Assembly (NCBI GenBank): GCA_021904315.1
Contig: CM038917.1
Location: 18,770,041-18,834,040, forward strand
DNA from: Sphagnum magellanicum
Taxonomy: Eukaryota > Streptophyta > Sphagnopsida > Sphagnales > Sphagnaceae
DNA length: 64,000 bases
Direction of reading: 5' to 3'
Under the pieces are notes generated by a model. That model saw nothing but the letters and a program-made list of their open reading frames with translations. It had not been told where the DNA came from and made no database searches. Of the stretch, positions 26,646-40,040 are shown one piece after another. Made by a program: the position numbers and the translations under genes. Each line of letters begins with the position of its first letter. The first letter of the stretch is position 1.

Positions 26646-28084
26646 GGGTGGTGAACTTAATTCACAAAATAGATAGGCTAGTGATTTAGGTCAGTGATTT
26701 GTACACCCATGTTTTGTACTAGTAAAATGGCTACAATTTCCAGGGACTTTGAAGGTATTTCTGTTCCTTCACAATCTCAGTCAGATGACTTGTGCATGTG
26801 AAATGTCGGTCTTCACCAGCATGCAATTGCAACATAAAGCTGTCATCAGTGCGGTCAAAGAAATTTCCCTTCTGTGCAGCACACTCCTTCACTTCCTCTA
26901 GCAGTCTGCATCAACTACCAGCACCAAGAGAAGCATGTTGAACCTTGGAAGCATTCCTGAAAGCTGGGAATTTACAACTATCGTACTTGGAACTTATTAC
27001 TTTTGGATTAGTCTGCAGCACCTTCTGCTTTTCTAAACTCATAATAGGTAACAGTTTTTTGGTTCCAAAAAAACAAATTCATTGATGTAGGCAGGAAAAA
27101 AAACACTTTGAAAATGAATGTTCTGTGCAAATATAATTTCATTGAAATGGATGTGTGTGCAAAAAAAATTTATTGTTGTACATACATATAAGAGGTACTT
27201 ACATACTACAATGAACAAATCGGCGGTGTATGTATATATATGGAGACATATAGTACATATGTGTAGTTATCTGACTTATTTAATTTGTAAAGCACTCAAG
27301 GAAAATGTGTAGTGTATTGCTGGTGAAGGAAGGAGCACGAAATGATGTAGAATTGTAACCTGACTATTGGAAAGGAAAGTGGAAATGCAACTCACCAGGC
27401 CCAAAACAATGGATGCACATTGCTTCATTTACATTCTCATTTCTTGCTAGGAAAAACATTATTATGACCAACCCTAAAAAGAATTAGTGATGTTCATGGT
27501 AATCATACACGATAAAATGTTGATGTGACTAATGAAGTTAATCACATTTAGGGTTAATCTTACTCATGAAGATTATTATTTGTGGTTGATTACTTCATGA
27601 GTATTGTGGAATCAATTGATTTAACCTTCTATAATGGAAGGTGAATGTTTGTTTAAGGAATGTTTGCCTTCAATGTGTTATATCATCATATTGAATTGAA
27701 TTACAATGTTCTAAACTATTAAGGAAATTTATGTTGAATAGCTGAATTAAAGTCTAAAATATGACCATTTGGTAGTGAAACTCCTGTCATATATTATCAT
27801 TTGAACACTTGAAGAAAAATGAGAACTTGGTGGCCATCAAGTAGAATGTCACCTTTTCTCTAAGATATAAAAATATTTTAGTATGACAACAAATTTGAAA
27901 TACAATGCATTTGATTATATATCATTGTGATATGTATTGTATTGAGTATTTCAAAATGAGAACCTATTAATGGCCACTAGGTCACCATCCTCATTTTAGA
28001 AGCAACAAAGCAAATGTTGTTGAATTTACAGTGATTTTTTTCTTTTGAAATTAATTTAGTTATGTTTCAATAGAACAATTCTTT

Positions 28085-28135
28085 AAAGTGAAGCTCATTA
28101 GTTCAACCAAAACAATATTGGGATGGGTGACCTTA
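28085..28135 (+). other. Relic resembling the 3' half of 5S rRNA
   Basis: The segment contains GTGAAGCTCATTAGTT followed by CAATATTGGGATGGGTGACC. This resembles the 5S rRNA region GTTAAGCGTGCTTGGG ... AGTACTAGGATGGGTGACC (block IE and intermediate element of the internal promoter). The 5' half of 5S is not present, so it is not a 5S gene. Cassandra-type TRIM retrotransposons carry 5S-derived sequence in their LTRs and are one possible source. Confidence 0.4.
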
Positions 28136-30326
28136 CAAGAGGTTTAACATACTTGAGCCAAGAGCATAGGGGCCTAGTAGTGATGGTGAATGGACCAAGA
28201 CCCATAAGTTGTTAATGGTCCAATTTTTTTTAAATAATTTAAAAACAATTGTTGTTCACATGAAATCCAATTTCGGCATCCAACCTTGAACTTTAGTTGA
28301 TCTTCACAATGTGATCAACATTTTTAAAAATCATAGACAAGTTGAACTTAAACATTTGTCTATTGTTATGGATGATGTCCAAAAATCAATCCCAACATAA
28401 ATCATGGAATATATATTACAATTTTTAGGTTTCATTATAGGAACAAGATATTTCATATGATAGTTCATGTACTTTGATTCAACTTTCATGGATTAAATTT
28501 ATCAAACATCATCCATATTTTATCCATAATATATATTTAGAAAGATGTTCAATAAGGGTTCCTTTGAGGTGCCCCTTATGAAAATGTCCTCGAAATAATT
28601 TGTCAGATTGGTATGTAATATAAATAAAGGTAGTCTCCCCTTATATGACCTTTATTTTATTCAACATTAACTTGCATTATATACCCTTATTCAGCTTTTG
28701 TCAATGCACAATGTTTACTCTTAACAACAAACTTTTCACACGTTTCCAAGCCCATGAGTTGATGCTCTTATCCTTCTACATTACAACTTGGTGAAATTGC
28801 AACTGTAATAACAATGGATCAGTTTCTTTGTTCAACTTTCTTGGAATTGGTGCCAAAATAGTACTAGAAACTTAAATGGGAAAATGGTCTTGTGATCTCT
28901 TTATCCCTTGCTAGTGTTACCCCTTGTGAACCTTCCATTGTTGTGCCATGTTCAAGTCCCATTGGAACAAATTAAAAAACAATCAACTTGTCATGTCATG
29001 CTTCTGCCAATGTGAACTCACATAGGGCATGGGGTGTTCAAAGTAAAAAAATTATCCATGAATCCACAACTTCTTTCATGCACATGTGTGCTCTATGGTA
29101 CACCTCCAAATGCCCATGCCATCATATGCATGAATAATTATCACAAGCACATTGGGTCAAATTGAGCCAATAATTTATCATCATTATAAGAAAATGTGAA
29201 TTTTCAGAAGGTTCAACTTGATTAAAATGTCCACATTAACCAAGGAGGATGGTTGTTTTGATTAAAATAATAAGGCGTGAGAAACACAAATTATTTGACT
29301 AAAACATTTGCCTAAAATGACATTTTGACCATGTAACAAATCAAACATCCAGATGGTCAAAAAGGTCAAAGGTCCATCAAAATGACCGTTTAGCTTAATC
29401 AAATTGACCATACTCAATGGCCATTGTGATTTACAATAAGTCAAATTAGTCATTTTGATTTGACACTTAATGAAATCAACCATATTAATTTGGTTATTTA
29501 ACTTACAATTTTATTTTGCTTAAGGTACATACCAAACTTAAGTTCATAGCTAGTTAACCCTAGGTTAGGCATATTACATCTAGTAGATATTTATAAAGTT
29601 TAATAAGCTACCTACATACTACCTTTAGGCACATGTAGGTATTTGAATTTAGTACATTAATTAGCCAATGTTTAGTAATTGATAGTTAATATTCAATCAT
29701 TTATGATTAAATAATTAACTAGTAACCAAATAAATGTTAATTAATAACAAAAAACTAATTTATCCATCAACTTGTTGATTGATTTATTATTATTATCAAT
29801 TTATCTAATTTTTGGGCTAATACTTGATAATAATTTATAATTATTAATTCATAGGAAATATGTATTAAATAATCAATAATCAATCATTAAAAAAGTTTAA
29901 ATCAAGAATTAATAGTAAAATAGTATTATGGAATGTTTAATATTTCATATTTCATAAGAAATACTCAATAATCAGCCATATATATTGAATAAATATTAAT
30001 AAATAATAAATAATATTTATTTAATATTTATTAATTCGTAAGAAATAATCAATTATTAATCATTGATTTTTTAATTTTATTTATAATTGATAGTAATTAA
30101 TCAATCATTCCTAATTATTTTTATCAATTTTTTTAATTGAATTAATAACATGTAGTAGCCTATTAGGCATAGGTACCTACATGTTATCTAAATAAATATT
30201 TGGTACATATTATATCCTCCTACTTAGATATTGAAATTCATTGATAAATGCTACAATATGTACATCAAAACAAAAAAATTCAATCAATTTTATTAGAATA
30301 TGATGACAAAAGTTTTCAACTTTTGA

Positions 30327-30390
30327 AATGGTAATCCAATGGTAAAGGCTTGATTCTTCAAAGTGAAGGTGAGGAATTGAAGTCCTCACA
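30327..30390 (+). other. Degenerate tRNA-like (SINE-type) promoter segment
   Basis: TGGTAATCCAATGG at 30329-30342 resembles a polymerase III A box, and GAATTGAAGTCCT at about 30374-30386 resembles a B box (GGTTCGANTCC), at roughly tRNA spacing. I cannot fold a complete cloverleaf, so at most it is a tRNA-derived SINE remnant. Confidence 0.3.
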
Positions 30391-31804
30391 CATACAACAT
30401 TGGTTACCTAGGCTACCTCAGTTTTACGTGGCTTAGATAGCTAGCTTAGGCAAGTAGGTCTAAATTTGGTCACCTAGCCGAAGGAGCCTAGGCTAAATAA
30501 GGTAAGTGGGTAAATTATTTTATTTTATGTTGTACATTAATTATTAGGTAATGTAGGTAGCTAAATTTATTAATAAATAATAATAATAAAATGAAATACA
30601 GTTATCGTCAAAATATTGTTGACTAGTAAAAAAGATAGTGAAAAACCAATCAAAAAGACCACCAAAAAGACCTAGTGAAAATGGTTGTGTCGAAAACAAC
30701 TTGTCCAAGATGACACCTTTGTCAAATAGGACATGGGCCATTTGGGGTACATTTTGACCAATTTTCCCAGTTAAAACAACCTTGTTTTCTTGTAGTGCAC
30801 CAAATAGCTTATAGGGGGCCCTCTCATTGAAACCTAGATGTCGAACAAATTTTTTTTATAACACTCCCATTTTTTTTAAATTGTAGTTATTGATAGAACT
30901 TTCCCATCAACATGTCACTTTTTTTTATTTGAAAAAAAAATATAGACAATATTCATGCATATTTTATAATAGGTACATGTACACATCACATTGATAATGT
31001 TGCATTGTCATGTGGAAGGGTTGAAGGGGGTGGGGGATCAATTGCCCCCTTGTGTCAGAAAAAACTAAATTTAATCTTTCACACCGTCCTTCATGGTATC
31101 GAGAGTATATATGTATGTATGAGCCTAACCTTTTGCTAGTAATTGGGATCAATCTACTCGGAACATTGACATTGATTTTTAAAAAACTGTCAAATTGTTT
31201 TTTTCCAATGGGTGGTTTGGGAATTATGTATTTTGGAGTGATTTAATAACATTATTATTAGGTGAAACTCACATGACATTCAAGTACATCCAACATTATG
31301 AAACCGATATGATAAATGGCTGATATCATAAAGTATCACATACACATGTATCACCAATTTATATACCCACAAAACCCCAAGTTAAAAAACCCTTACAAAG
31401 ACAAATGTACCAATGGCATGCAACAAATTTGTTTATAATATTGTTTATGTGAGGAATTAACCCAATAAAAGTTCAATAAACCATAAATATTTGTGAGAAA
31501 TCATTCAAATTGACATAATCACCCCATATGTCCCTAAAATGAACAAAATTCACTATGAAGAATTTAAGTTTGCTCATCACAGGGTATGTGCTAGAAAAAA
31601 CAAGAAGCAAAGGCTTTAGCCCATTTTTCAAATTAATTTGACCATAAATTTGGAATCCCTTCGTTTGAACTTTGAACTACAATTGGAAACTTGAAAAAAA
31701 AAATTTAATTTGGGGTGCCCCTTGCACACTAAATAATGCACATTTTAATTATCAAATGCATTCCAAACAATGAAAGTGGACACCCCCAATAAATTTGGTG
31801 GTTG

Positions 31805-32385
31805 ATGGACAATAGAAACACTATGCGATGCCAAATTTCCATGAGAATAATGTCCAAGCACTTTGGGTGCCCAATACATTACTCCCACCATGTTGATCAC
31901 GTAATTGTTTTATATATTTCATTGAAAATTTCACCAAACACAGGATCAATTGTCAATAGAATCATTATGCAATGCAAAAACTTTCACCAAAGTAATGTCC
32001 AAGCACTTTGGGTGCCCAATACATTACTACCACCATGTTGATCACGCAGTTGTTTTATGCCACCAAAAATTCCATGAAATATGAAATCAATTGTTAATAG
32101 AATCATTGTGTGATGCCATAATTTTCACAAGAATAATGTCCAAGCACTTTGGGTGCCCAATACATTACTCCCACCACATTGATCATGCCTAGTTATTTTA
32201 TGCCACCAAAAATTTCATCCAAGACAAGATCAATTAACAATAGAATCATTGTGCGATGCCAAAATTTTCATAATAATAATGTCCTAACACTATGCGGCTC
32301 AATACATCACTCCCACCATGTTGATCACGTAATTATTTCATGCCACCAAATACCATTCAAATATCTCAATTCCAAACAATCCCCC
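31805..32385. repeat. Tandem array, ~143-bp unit, about four copies
   Basis: The unit contains AATAGAATCATTGTGCGATG, then AATAATGTCCAAGCACTTTG and GGTGCCCAATACATTACTCC, then CACCATGTTGATCACG and a TTTTATGCCACCAAAAATTT tail. The AAGCACTTT anchor (AACACTATG in the last copy) falls at about 31856, 32001, 32142 and 32285, i.e. spacings of 145, 141 and 143. Copies are about 80-90% alike by eye. The array is not flanked by a recognisable transposon end. Confidence 0.85.
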
Positions 32386-35300
32386 AACATTATAACTCAT
32401 TCAAGTTCGTCAAATATTTGAACACATAAGTGTTTTGAGCAAATGCCACACCATATTGGTCGCCACTTTGATTCTTCATTATGCAATGTAAAACTTTATT
32501 TGCACGACACATGAAGATGCCACCATTTCTTGTCTTAAATTTAACTTTGAATTTTGATAGACAAAATGTCCCTACTCCATTTACTTCCAATTCACCTTCT
32601 ACCATCACAACCACACACCATCATAATTAAATAAAGGATTATTACAACTCAATGATAACCCCCCAAAAATAAAAATCACCCTTGATTTGATGATATATCT
32701 TCCTTCAACCATATAATGCAACACACATCATCATCATCCAAATCTGTGTGACGATTTACTTCAAAAAATTTAGAAAATTCACATGTACTGAATGGTGAAC
32801 CATCCACATCCCTCCCCATCCATAATGTTGAACCTCCTTTGTTTGTCCTCCAAAATTTCCGTTACTTTTGGAAAGGTACGAAATAAGACACTCTAGAATT
32901 TGCTCACAATATTTACAAATTTTTCTTCCACTCTTGAATCATGATGTTTATACTTGCATACATGTAACTATGAGCACAATGGATTCACAATGATCCAAAT
33001 GAAAATATCAATACGTGAAAAGTTACACAAATTGATTAAATATTGATCCATATCTCAATTTTCAAAAGTTAGACATCTGAATTACGAATTTTCCCTCTCC
33101 ACCAATGTAGTTGAAGACTTTACATTTTGAAATTGTATTGATTCCTCTCAAAGATCTTAGTTTTGGATATAATGGCACTTTGGTATCTTTTCTTTGAAAA
33201 CATCCAAATAATTAAGCCTGAATGGTAAATACCCCTTCCATGTGTCAAAATAATGTTCCTCCCCACCACATTGGAACCTTACATGCATGGTTTATCTAAC
33301 ATGTGAAATAGCAGTTAGATGCCCTTGATAAAACCATAACCATTTCACGTCAATCAATAGGCATATATAACTTTTGTTTCTTCTATCTTCACACCATCCA
33401 AAAAAACATGATCAAATTCATGTAGATGATCAATTTGAGGAATAAAAATTATCAATAACTATATGTGCACAAAGAAATTCTAGAATTGAAATCATAATAC
33501 TATGGATTACCTTGCTAGACTCAAGTTGATCAAAATTGTTATGGAATCCTCCTTCAATTTTGTGACATTTTTCCTTGCCTGTCAAAAATGAATTAATGGA
33601 ATTTTTTTTGGAAAATTGCAAGTAACTTATCATACCATAACCAAATTTCAACAAAACATAAAAAAATTCATTAATTTATAAAATCTTTCAAGGTAGCTTA
33701 TAGTATACAAAGGTTTAACAACACAACATATCACCAAGCGTGAGCTCCAACTTTTTGGTGGATAATTTAATGAGCCCCTTTTCCTTGTTTTGACTCAAAA
33801 TCATGACCTACACAATTTTTAAAAATGAATCATTACATATTTCACCAAATTTTATGTATGGAAGTAATAATTATATCCCACAATGAGAAGTCACATCCGT
33901 TGAAACCACATTACTTGCAACTAAAACTCAAAAAATCACTCATATACAACTATTGTGCAACTATCCATTGGGTATTATAACTAGTGTGCAACTATCTTCC
34001 TAAAAATATGGTGTATTAATAAATAAATTGCCACATCGAAAAATCAATTAGTTGTATTATAGTTGCAAGTGAGTTGAAAATGAGTCTTCTACAAGGTAAT
34101 TTATACACATCATACATACATACATAATCAACCATGTTTAATTTTTTCAGGAATTACATTGTAGTTGCATGTGGCAACTACTTTAGATTAGTTATAAATT
34201 TGCCACTAAAACAACAACTATGTTGCAACTAAGTACAATGTACATACATGCAATCATGCCACATGTCCAAATTTCCACCACCCATTATGGGACACATTTG
34301 CAATTAATTTTTTATTATGATTCCCATTAATACAATTAACACGGTCATTATTGCTCCACTGCTAAAATACTACTATTAAACTATGTTATGACTATAATAT
34401 AACTACTCATAATTTCATAAAGATACATATTCATCAATTATTTATACCTTCATCATATGCGCTTCATTTTGAATGATTTAAAATGTTATGGGAATGTTAC
34501 CTCAAGCTTTAACAATCATCTTTGAAATGTAAAGGAAAAAGAGAAATGAAAAATAACAAGAAGGGAAATAAGCTTTCCAACTTTCAAACCTCATAATTTT
34601 CTTATTTCTTATTCATTTTAAATTATTTAAAATGTTATAGGAGTGCCAGTTGAAGTTTTACAAATCATCTTGGAACTTTAATAACAATAGAACAACATAT
34701 AAGGATTTTTATAGATGTTTGGGAACTAGCCTTTGTGGTTTGTTTTTTGAATTATTGACCCCCTCTACTTTGGGGGGCCATAACTTTCTCAATTTTATTA
34801 TGTTTTTGACAATTTTTAGTGCCCCAAAGGCACCAACAAGAAGGGTTCAAATTTTTTTTGGACACTAAAAAAATGGAGCCCTCCCCTTGCCCTAAATGTT
34901 TGAATATTATAATTGCAACTTTATTGCAACTTAATTTGCAACTAAAGAAAAACTAAAAAATTTAATTCATATGTTTTGTCTTTGAATCCCATGTTACAAT
35001 CTATATAAAGAAGGCTTGTTCTCTTATATTTTCACATTAAAATACAAATGTCATTTTGGGATGAATTGAAAAAAGTTTAACCCAAAGGCAAAACATAAAA
35101 TAAAAAAATAAAATTTCATGGCTATTCTTTAGTTCACTTAATCTTGCGTTTTCTTACCTATTTATCTACCTATGTAAGTAAATAGGTCCTATTTTTCTAC
35201 CTACCTAGGTAGGTAGGTAGGTCTTAGGTAAATACATGATAGGTATGTAAGTTTTAAAACCTACCAACCAATACCTATGGTTATGTATGACCTACTTAAC

Positions 35301-38300
35301 TACTAAAATAAATATTTTTATTTATTTATTTATTTATTCCAAAATATAATTAATATGCCATGTGGCAATTTTTTATTGTGCCATGTGTCACAATTTCAGA
35401 CCATCATTAACAATCATAATAAATGATGGAGATTAATATTTCAAAAAAAAAATTATCCAAAAATTTCATAGTGCCACATGTCAAATTTTTAATAGATGGA
35501 TAACAATCAATGACATCAACATGACATCATCGGTGTAGTTATAATGGAGTTGCATAGTAGTTGAAAATGAGTTGTTTTGACAAAGTTTCAATTGAATTGC
35601 AATGAATTGCATCATATCTATGATGAGTTGCAACTTTTCATACAATTCATGCAACTTGTGCATTAACATTCATGGTGTATAAATATAGTGAGTTGCAAAT
35701 GCCCTCTACAATTCAAAAATTCAATTACAAGGCTAGTTGTAAAACACCTTTTTTTTTCATAATGTCTACAACTTCCACTCATAAATTAATTCAAATTTAC
35801 CTTCACTTTTTCCCCTGCAATAAACATACCATCCATGTTCGTCACATGAGCATAACTAATTTGATGGATATGGAACATCCTAATCTCTTTCCCTATATCA
35901 ATGAATGATCCGAAAGATTTCACATATTGCACCATTCTTTCAAAACCAATTGCATATTCATGTTTGCTTGATCTAGGCTCAAGATTTTATATTTTTGGGT
36001 CGCCATATTGCTATGGTTTGTCATCTTGAAAAAGCCATAATTTTTTTTTGTTCTTTTATGTTCATAATCTCCATACCATTCTATTGCCCACAACCATATA
36101 TTCACACCAAAAAAATCATCATGAATATTAAATCATTCACCCAATGTTAATTTAACAACCTATTTCAACATTCATGAAACGCATCACAATTTCAACCAAA
36201 ATGTTGTTTTGAAATCAACAAGTTCATCATGGTGGAACGTACCTATTTTCAAAAGAAACCCATGTGTGAAGTTTTAGATAAAAATGAAAAATGATGCAAA
36301 AGAAGATGATGCGAATGCTTGAATAAACAAAGTGTTAGCCCATTTATATGTCCAACCAAAGACTTGCATTTGATCATAGAACTACCAAGTTCAATATTTT
36401 GAAATGAAGCAAACTAATACATTAGATAAAGCTTAAGGAACAAGTGGGACACATCAAATCTAAACAAATCCTTGAGCCAATTTGAAATATGCGAAAGAAT
36501 GCCCACCATTATAGCTTCCACAACCATTATATAAAAAGTTTTTTTGTTTGGTTCTACCTCGGTCCTCACCTAGCACCCCAAGGAATAAATACCAAGGAAT
36601 CAAAAAATAAACCATAAGAATAATGGTGATCCCAAGGGGAGTTTTTTAGTCAAGGACTTGTCCCATGGAAAAACCAAACATCAATTTTAAAACTAAATCA
36701 ATTTGGTGTAAATTATTAATGAACATATAATCAATAAGCAAGTATTTTTTATTGGAATGAGGGCAAATTGTGTTATCTCAACCCAACACTCAATAATTAA
36801 CTACATGAAAGCAATAGGAACCAAAAGAACATCAAAGAAACTAAAAGACAAAACAACAAATCAAGAATGAAGAAATTAGGGAAAAGAGAAAATGCAAAGG
36901 TTTATCTGACAAACAAAATGTTTTTTGAATGAGGATCAAAATTAGGAAACTTTCAATGACTGAGAGAAACTTACCAACATATCCAAAAAGCCTCGAAAGG
37001 AAATGAAGAGCAACCACCCAACCTAAAAAAAAAACCCTCCAAAAAACCCCCAATGGTTTGTAACATCCAAAGCTTTTTCTCATGTCCAAAGATTGAAATT
37101 TCAACCAATTCCTTAAATAGAAAACTATACCCAAAGCTTTAGCATTGTCAAACTCTCCATATAATAATGATGCCAATTGCTCTCATGCACTTATCTCCAA
37201 TTCCCAACATTCCCAACTAATCTAAAAACGTTCCAAACAAATGGTATGAACAAATCTAGTTACCACAAAATATTTTTCAACCTACTATTACGTTAAATTT
37301 CCTTTATTATAAGGTCACCATAAAAATCTATGATTCATTCAAGAAAGAGCCCTTTTCTCCAAGCTAGTGTCTTATTTTACCTTGAAGACATGGAAAAGAT
37401 CTACTACATTTTAGAGAAAAACTAAACCAAGTTCATAGCAACATCCAACAAATATAATTGACTAATTTCAAAATGACCCAATTTACCCAACAACCTTGTT
37501 TACTTTGAGGATTAGAACAAATAGAATTCTTATTTTCCTCCTTTGGTTCAATGAAAGCCATAACTATTTTCAAGATTGATAAAAATGATTTAACATCAAA
37601 GCATAACACACACTTGAAAAATATGAACACCTAGCATTTGCAACAAATTGCTAAAAACTGCACAATTAACTTACATAAGTCATTAGAAAGAGGAGTCATA
37701 GTGCACATGAATGGAGGTGGATTAAGAATGCCACTAAATACAACATGACATGTGTATGCAATAGTTTGAAGCACTAAATCTATAAGTTGAGCCTCCTCTC
37801 CCATGACCCAACCCCCTATTCATGTAGCCAATGGTCCATCTTGGAAATAAGGGGAAAATATTTACCATGATGCCTATTAGTGTTAATAACATAACTTCAA
37901 GGTGATAGCACTTGCAAATTTTGTGTGGGGTACTTTGCACACAAGTTAACATAATGCCCAAACAACATAAGGATATATGAATCACAAGGAATATTATGTT
38001 GTTCCATATTGTAAGCACAATCATTTATTATAATATTAAGAAAACTATGACAATGGCTTTGAGATTGAAAATTGAAAGTGCACAAGCTTGAATTGACAAA
38101 TGTATACCAAGATCATGGAAATAATGGCAATAATCATTCCCATGTTGAAGGATCTTCAATAAAAACATGCATAGAGTTTCATAGCAAAGGAAGAAGAAGA
38201 AGCTTATAACCATGTAAAAACTTTTGAAAGAGCTATAAAATTGGCTTCATTTGTATCTAGATAGAGGTTTCAATTTCATGAAGTTACCAAGATGCACAAA

Positions 38301-38465
38301 CATTTGAATTGAATCTACAAGTTCAAAATCACAATGTTCCAAACTACAAGTTCAACATAAGAACCATTGGTTTTGTAAATTGAATTTCTACTACCATACC
38401 AAATATACAACACTCCAAGTATACTTGCATTCTTTTAAAAACGATGATGAACAAAGAAAGATTTT
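32386..38465. other. AT-rich intergenic DNA without supportable genes
   Basis: Only short, unrecognised frames occur. Some minus-strand frames (for example around 32390-32614, 33430-33654 and 36841-37176) look less random than their surroundings but show no motif I can name. A TAGG/CCTA-rich block sits at 35155-35290 and includes the palindrome CTACCTACCTAGGTAGGTAG. Several stretches repeat TTGCAACTA/TAGTTGCAA. Confidence 0.5.
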
Positions 38466-40040
38466 TTGCAAAACCTTGGCCTTTTAATTGTGAAAAATCA
38501 ATTGCCATTGCAATTTGTGGAAAGTGTTTGGTTCAAACATCTAATTTTACATCTATGTTCTCAAGTCGTTTTCCCTATCAGAAAACAAAATTTTCATGAG
38601 ATATTACTTAGATTGGTGGAAAAAATGAAACAATGTATGTTTTACCAAAATTGGAAGATTGCATATCTGTAATAGCCAATTTTGACTTATGGATGTCCAA
38701 GGGGGCACATGATATTTTTGCTCTTGTGATTAACTTTTAAAAATCAAATTGGCATGGAGCTTAAAAAAGTGACTATTAGGTTGTTTGAAGCAATAAAGAC
38801 TATTAGTCAAACCTTGGCCGCCAATCTAATAAAACTACTTGATCAATATAAATTGAAAAAACAAATTGTTGCATATGTGAAAGATGAAGGGTCAAATTTG
38901 ATTATAATGACAACTACCTTGAATTAGTTGTGAAACATGAAGTTTTAAGTTTAAATGAAAGTTTCCAAGGTGCTTATTTTCACCTTTTTTTTCTAGGCAT
39001 GTTAGTATATTACAACTAATGAAAAGGTTTGTAAAAACCTTAGATTTATTTTTATTAAAACTCCCTAGTCAAATTTGCAAAAATGTATAACTTGGCCTAA
39101 AAGTGCCCCCTCTTCTTATTTGGCACATTTTTCAAATAATTGTGGATTGTTTTTCTTTTGTTGTGAATGCATGTGTTTTGAACCAATCTAGTAGCCACTT
39201 GTTATGGTTTGATGCATTGCAATCAACCATTACCATGTGTTTGAAATGTAAGGAAGAAATTATAAACCCACATGCCCATTAATTTGATTAATGATGATTT
39301 GGAATTGCCTTTGAGTTATCTTTGTTTACTGTTAATATCAAGAAATTTTTTTGTGGTGGTTTGGAATCTTTCCTTTAAAAAAAAAAAAAGATATGAAAAG
39401 AGAAAATCTGACAACATGCTATATTTAATGCTAAACCTTAGATTTAAAAGATTTAAAAACCTTTGTCTGGTATATTCTTTTATTGGTTGTGAAAAGGAGT
39501 GAACATTGTTGAAGAATATAATAGATAATCATTATATTCTATGCTTTTGAAATGTTATCATTATTTACACCCAATGGCATAATCTAAAGTTGGATGTGTA
39601 GATCAAATAGTAGATGTATATTCACAAACTCCTAGCGCAAGTGAACTAGCAACATAACTTTTCATTGGGGAAATGTTGATTTTCAAATGTTACCAACTGG
39701 ATTCCAAGGAAATCAAGTGCCTTTTTCAATGGTGGGCAAAAATGAAACCATGTTTCCTATTGTTGATTTTTTGGCCCACCGAATCCTAGGGATTATTAGG
39801 TCACAAATTGAGATTGAAAAAGTTTTTTCTTTAGTAGGGATATTTACAAACTTAAGGAGATGTTGTTTATAATCAAAAAAAATAAAGAGATTGATATTTA
39901 TGAGCAAAAATTGATTAAATGATCCTAAAATTGATTGTAAACCACCTTCCAATTTGGTGAAGATGATTAAAAAGGATTTGGATTCTGAGAAGTTAGAGGA
40001 GTTTGTAGGTTCTTTTGAATGGGATGAATTGGACATATAA
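38466..40040 (+). mobile_element. hAT-family transposase relic, copy 1
   Basis: Scattered frames on the + strand, read in order, give a decayed plant hAT transposase. 38466 onwards reads QNLGLLIVKNQLPLQFVESV (N-terminal part). About 38670-38970 reads FDLWMSKGAHDIFALVINF and then KHEVLSLNESFQGAYF (catalytic core region). About 39275-39480 reads NLINDDLELPLSYLCLL and MLNLRFKRFKNLCLVYSFIG. 39720-39870 reads FPIVDFLAHRILGIIRSQIE and EKVFSLVGIFTNLRR, the conserved hAT C-terminal dimerisation segment. The tail ends DELDI then a stop at 40038-40040. Many stops and frameshifts make it non-functional. I could not find terminal inverted repeats or an 8-bp target duplication. Confidence 0.8.

Larger units (their letters stand above)
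21712..31800. other. Gene-poor intergenic DNA, increasingly AT-rich
   Basis: No reading frame here carries recognisable domains, and frames are short and interrupted on both strands. The first part (to about 27 kb) has near-average composition. From about 29.5 to 30.6 kb the DNA becomes very AT-rich with runs of AATAATTAATCAATA-type sequence. Apart from the listed duplications and the two small RNA-like relics I see nothing to annotate. Confidence 0.6.

Noticed and set aside
31080-31110. TGGTATCGAGAG as a retrotransposon primer-binding site
   Set aside because: It resembles the initiator-tRNA binding site TGGTATCAGAGC, but no LTR, polypurine tract or polyprotein is visible nearby.
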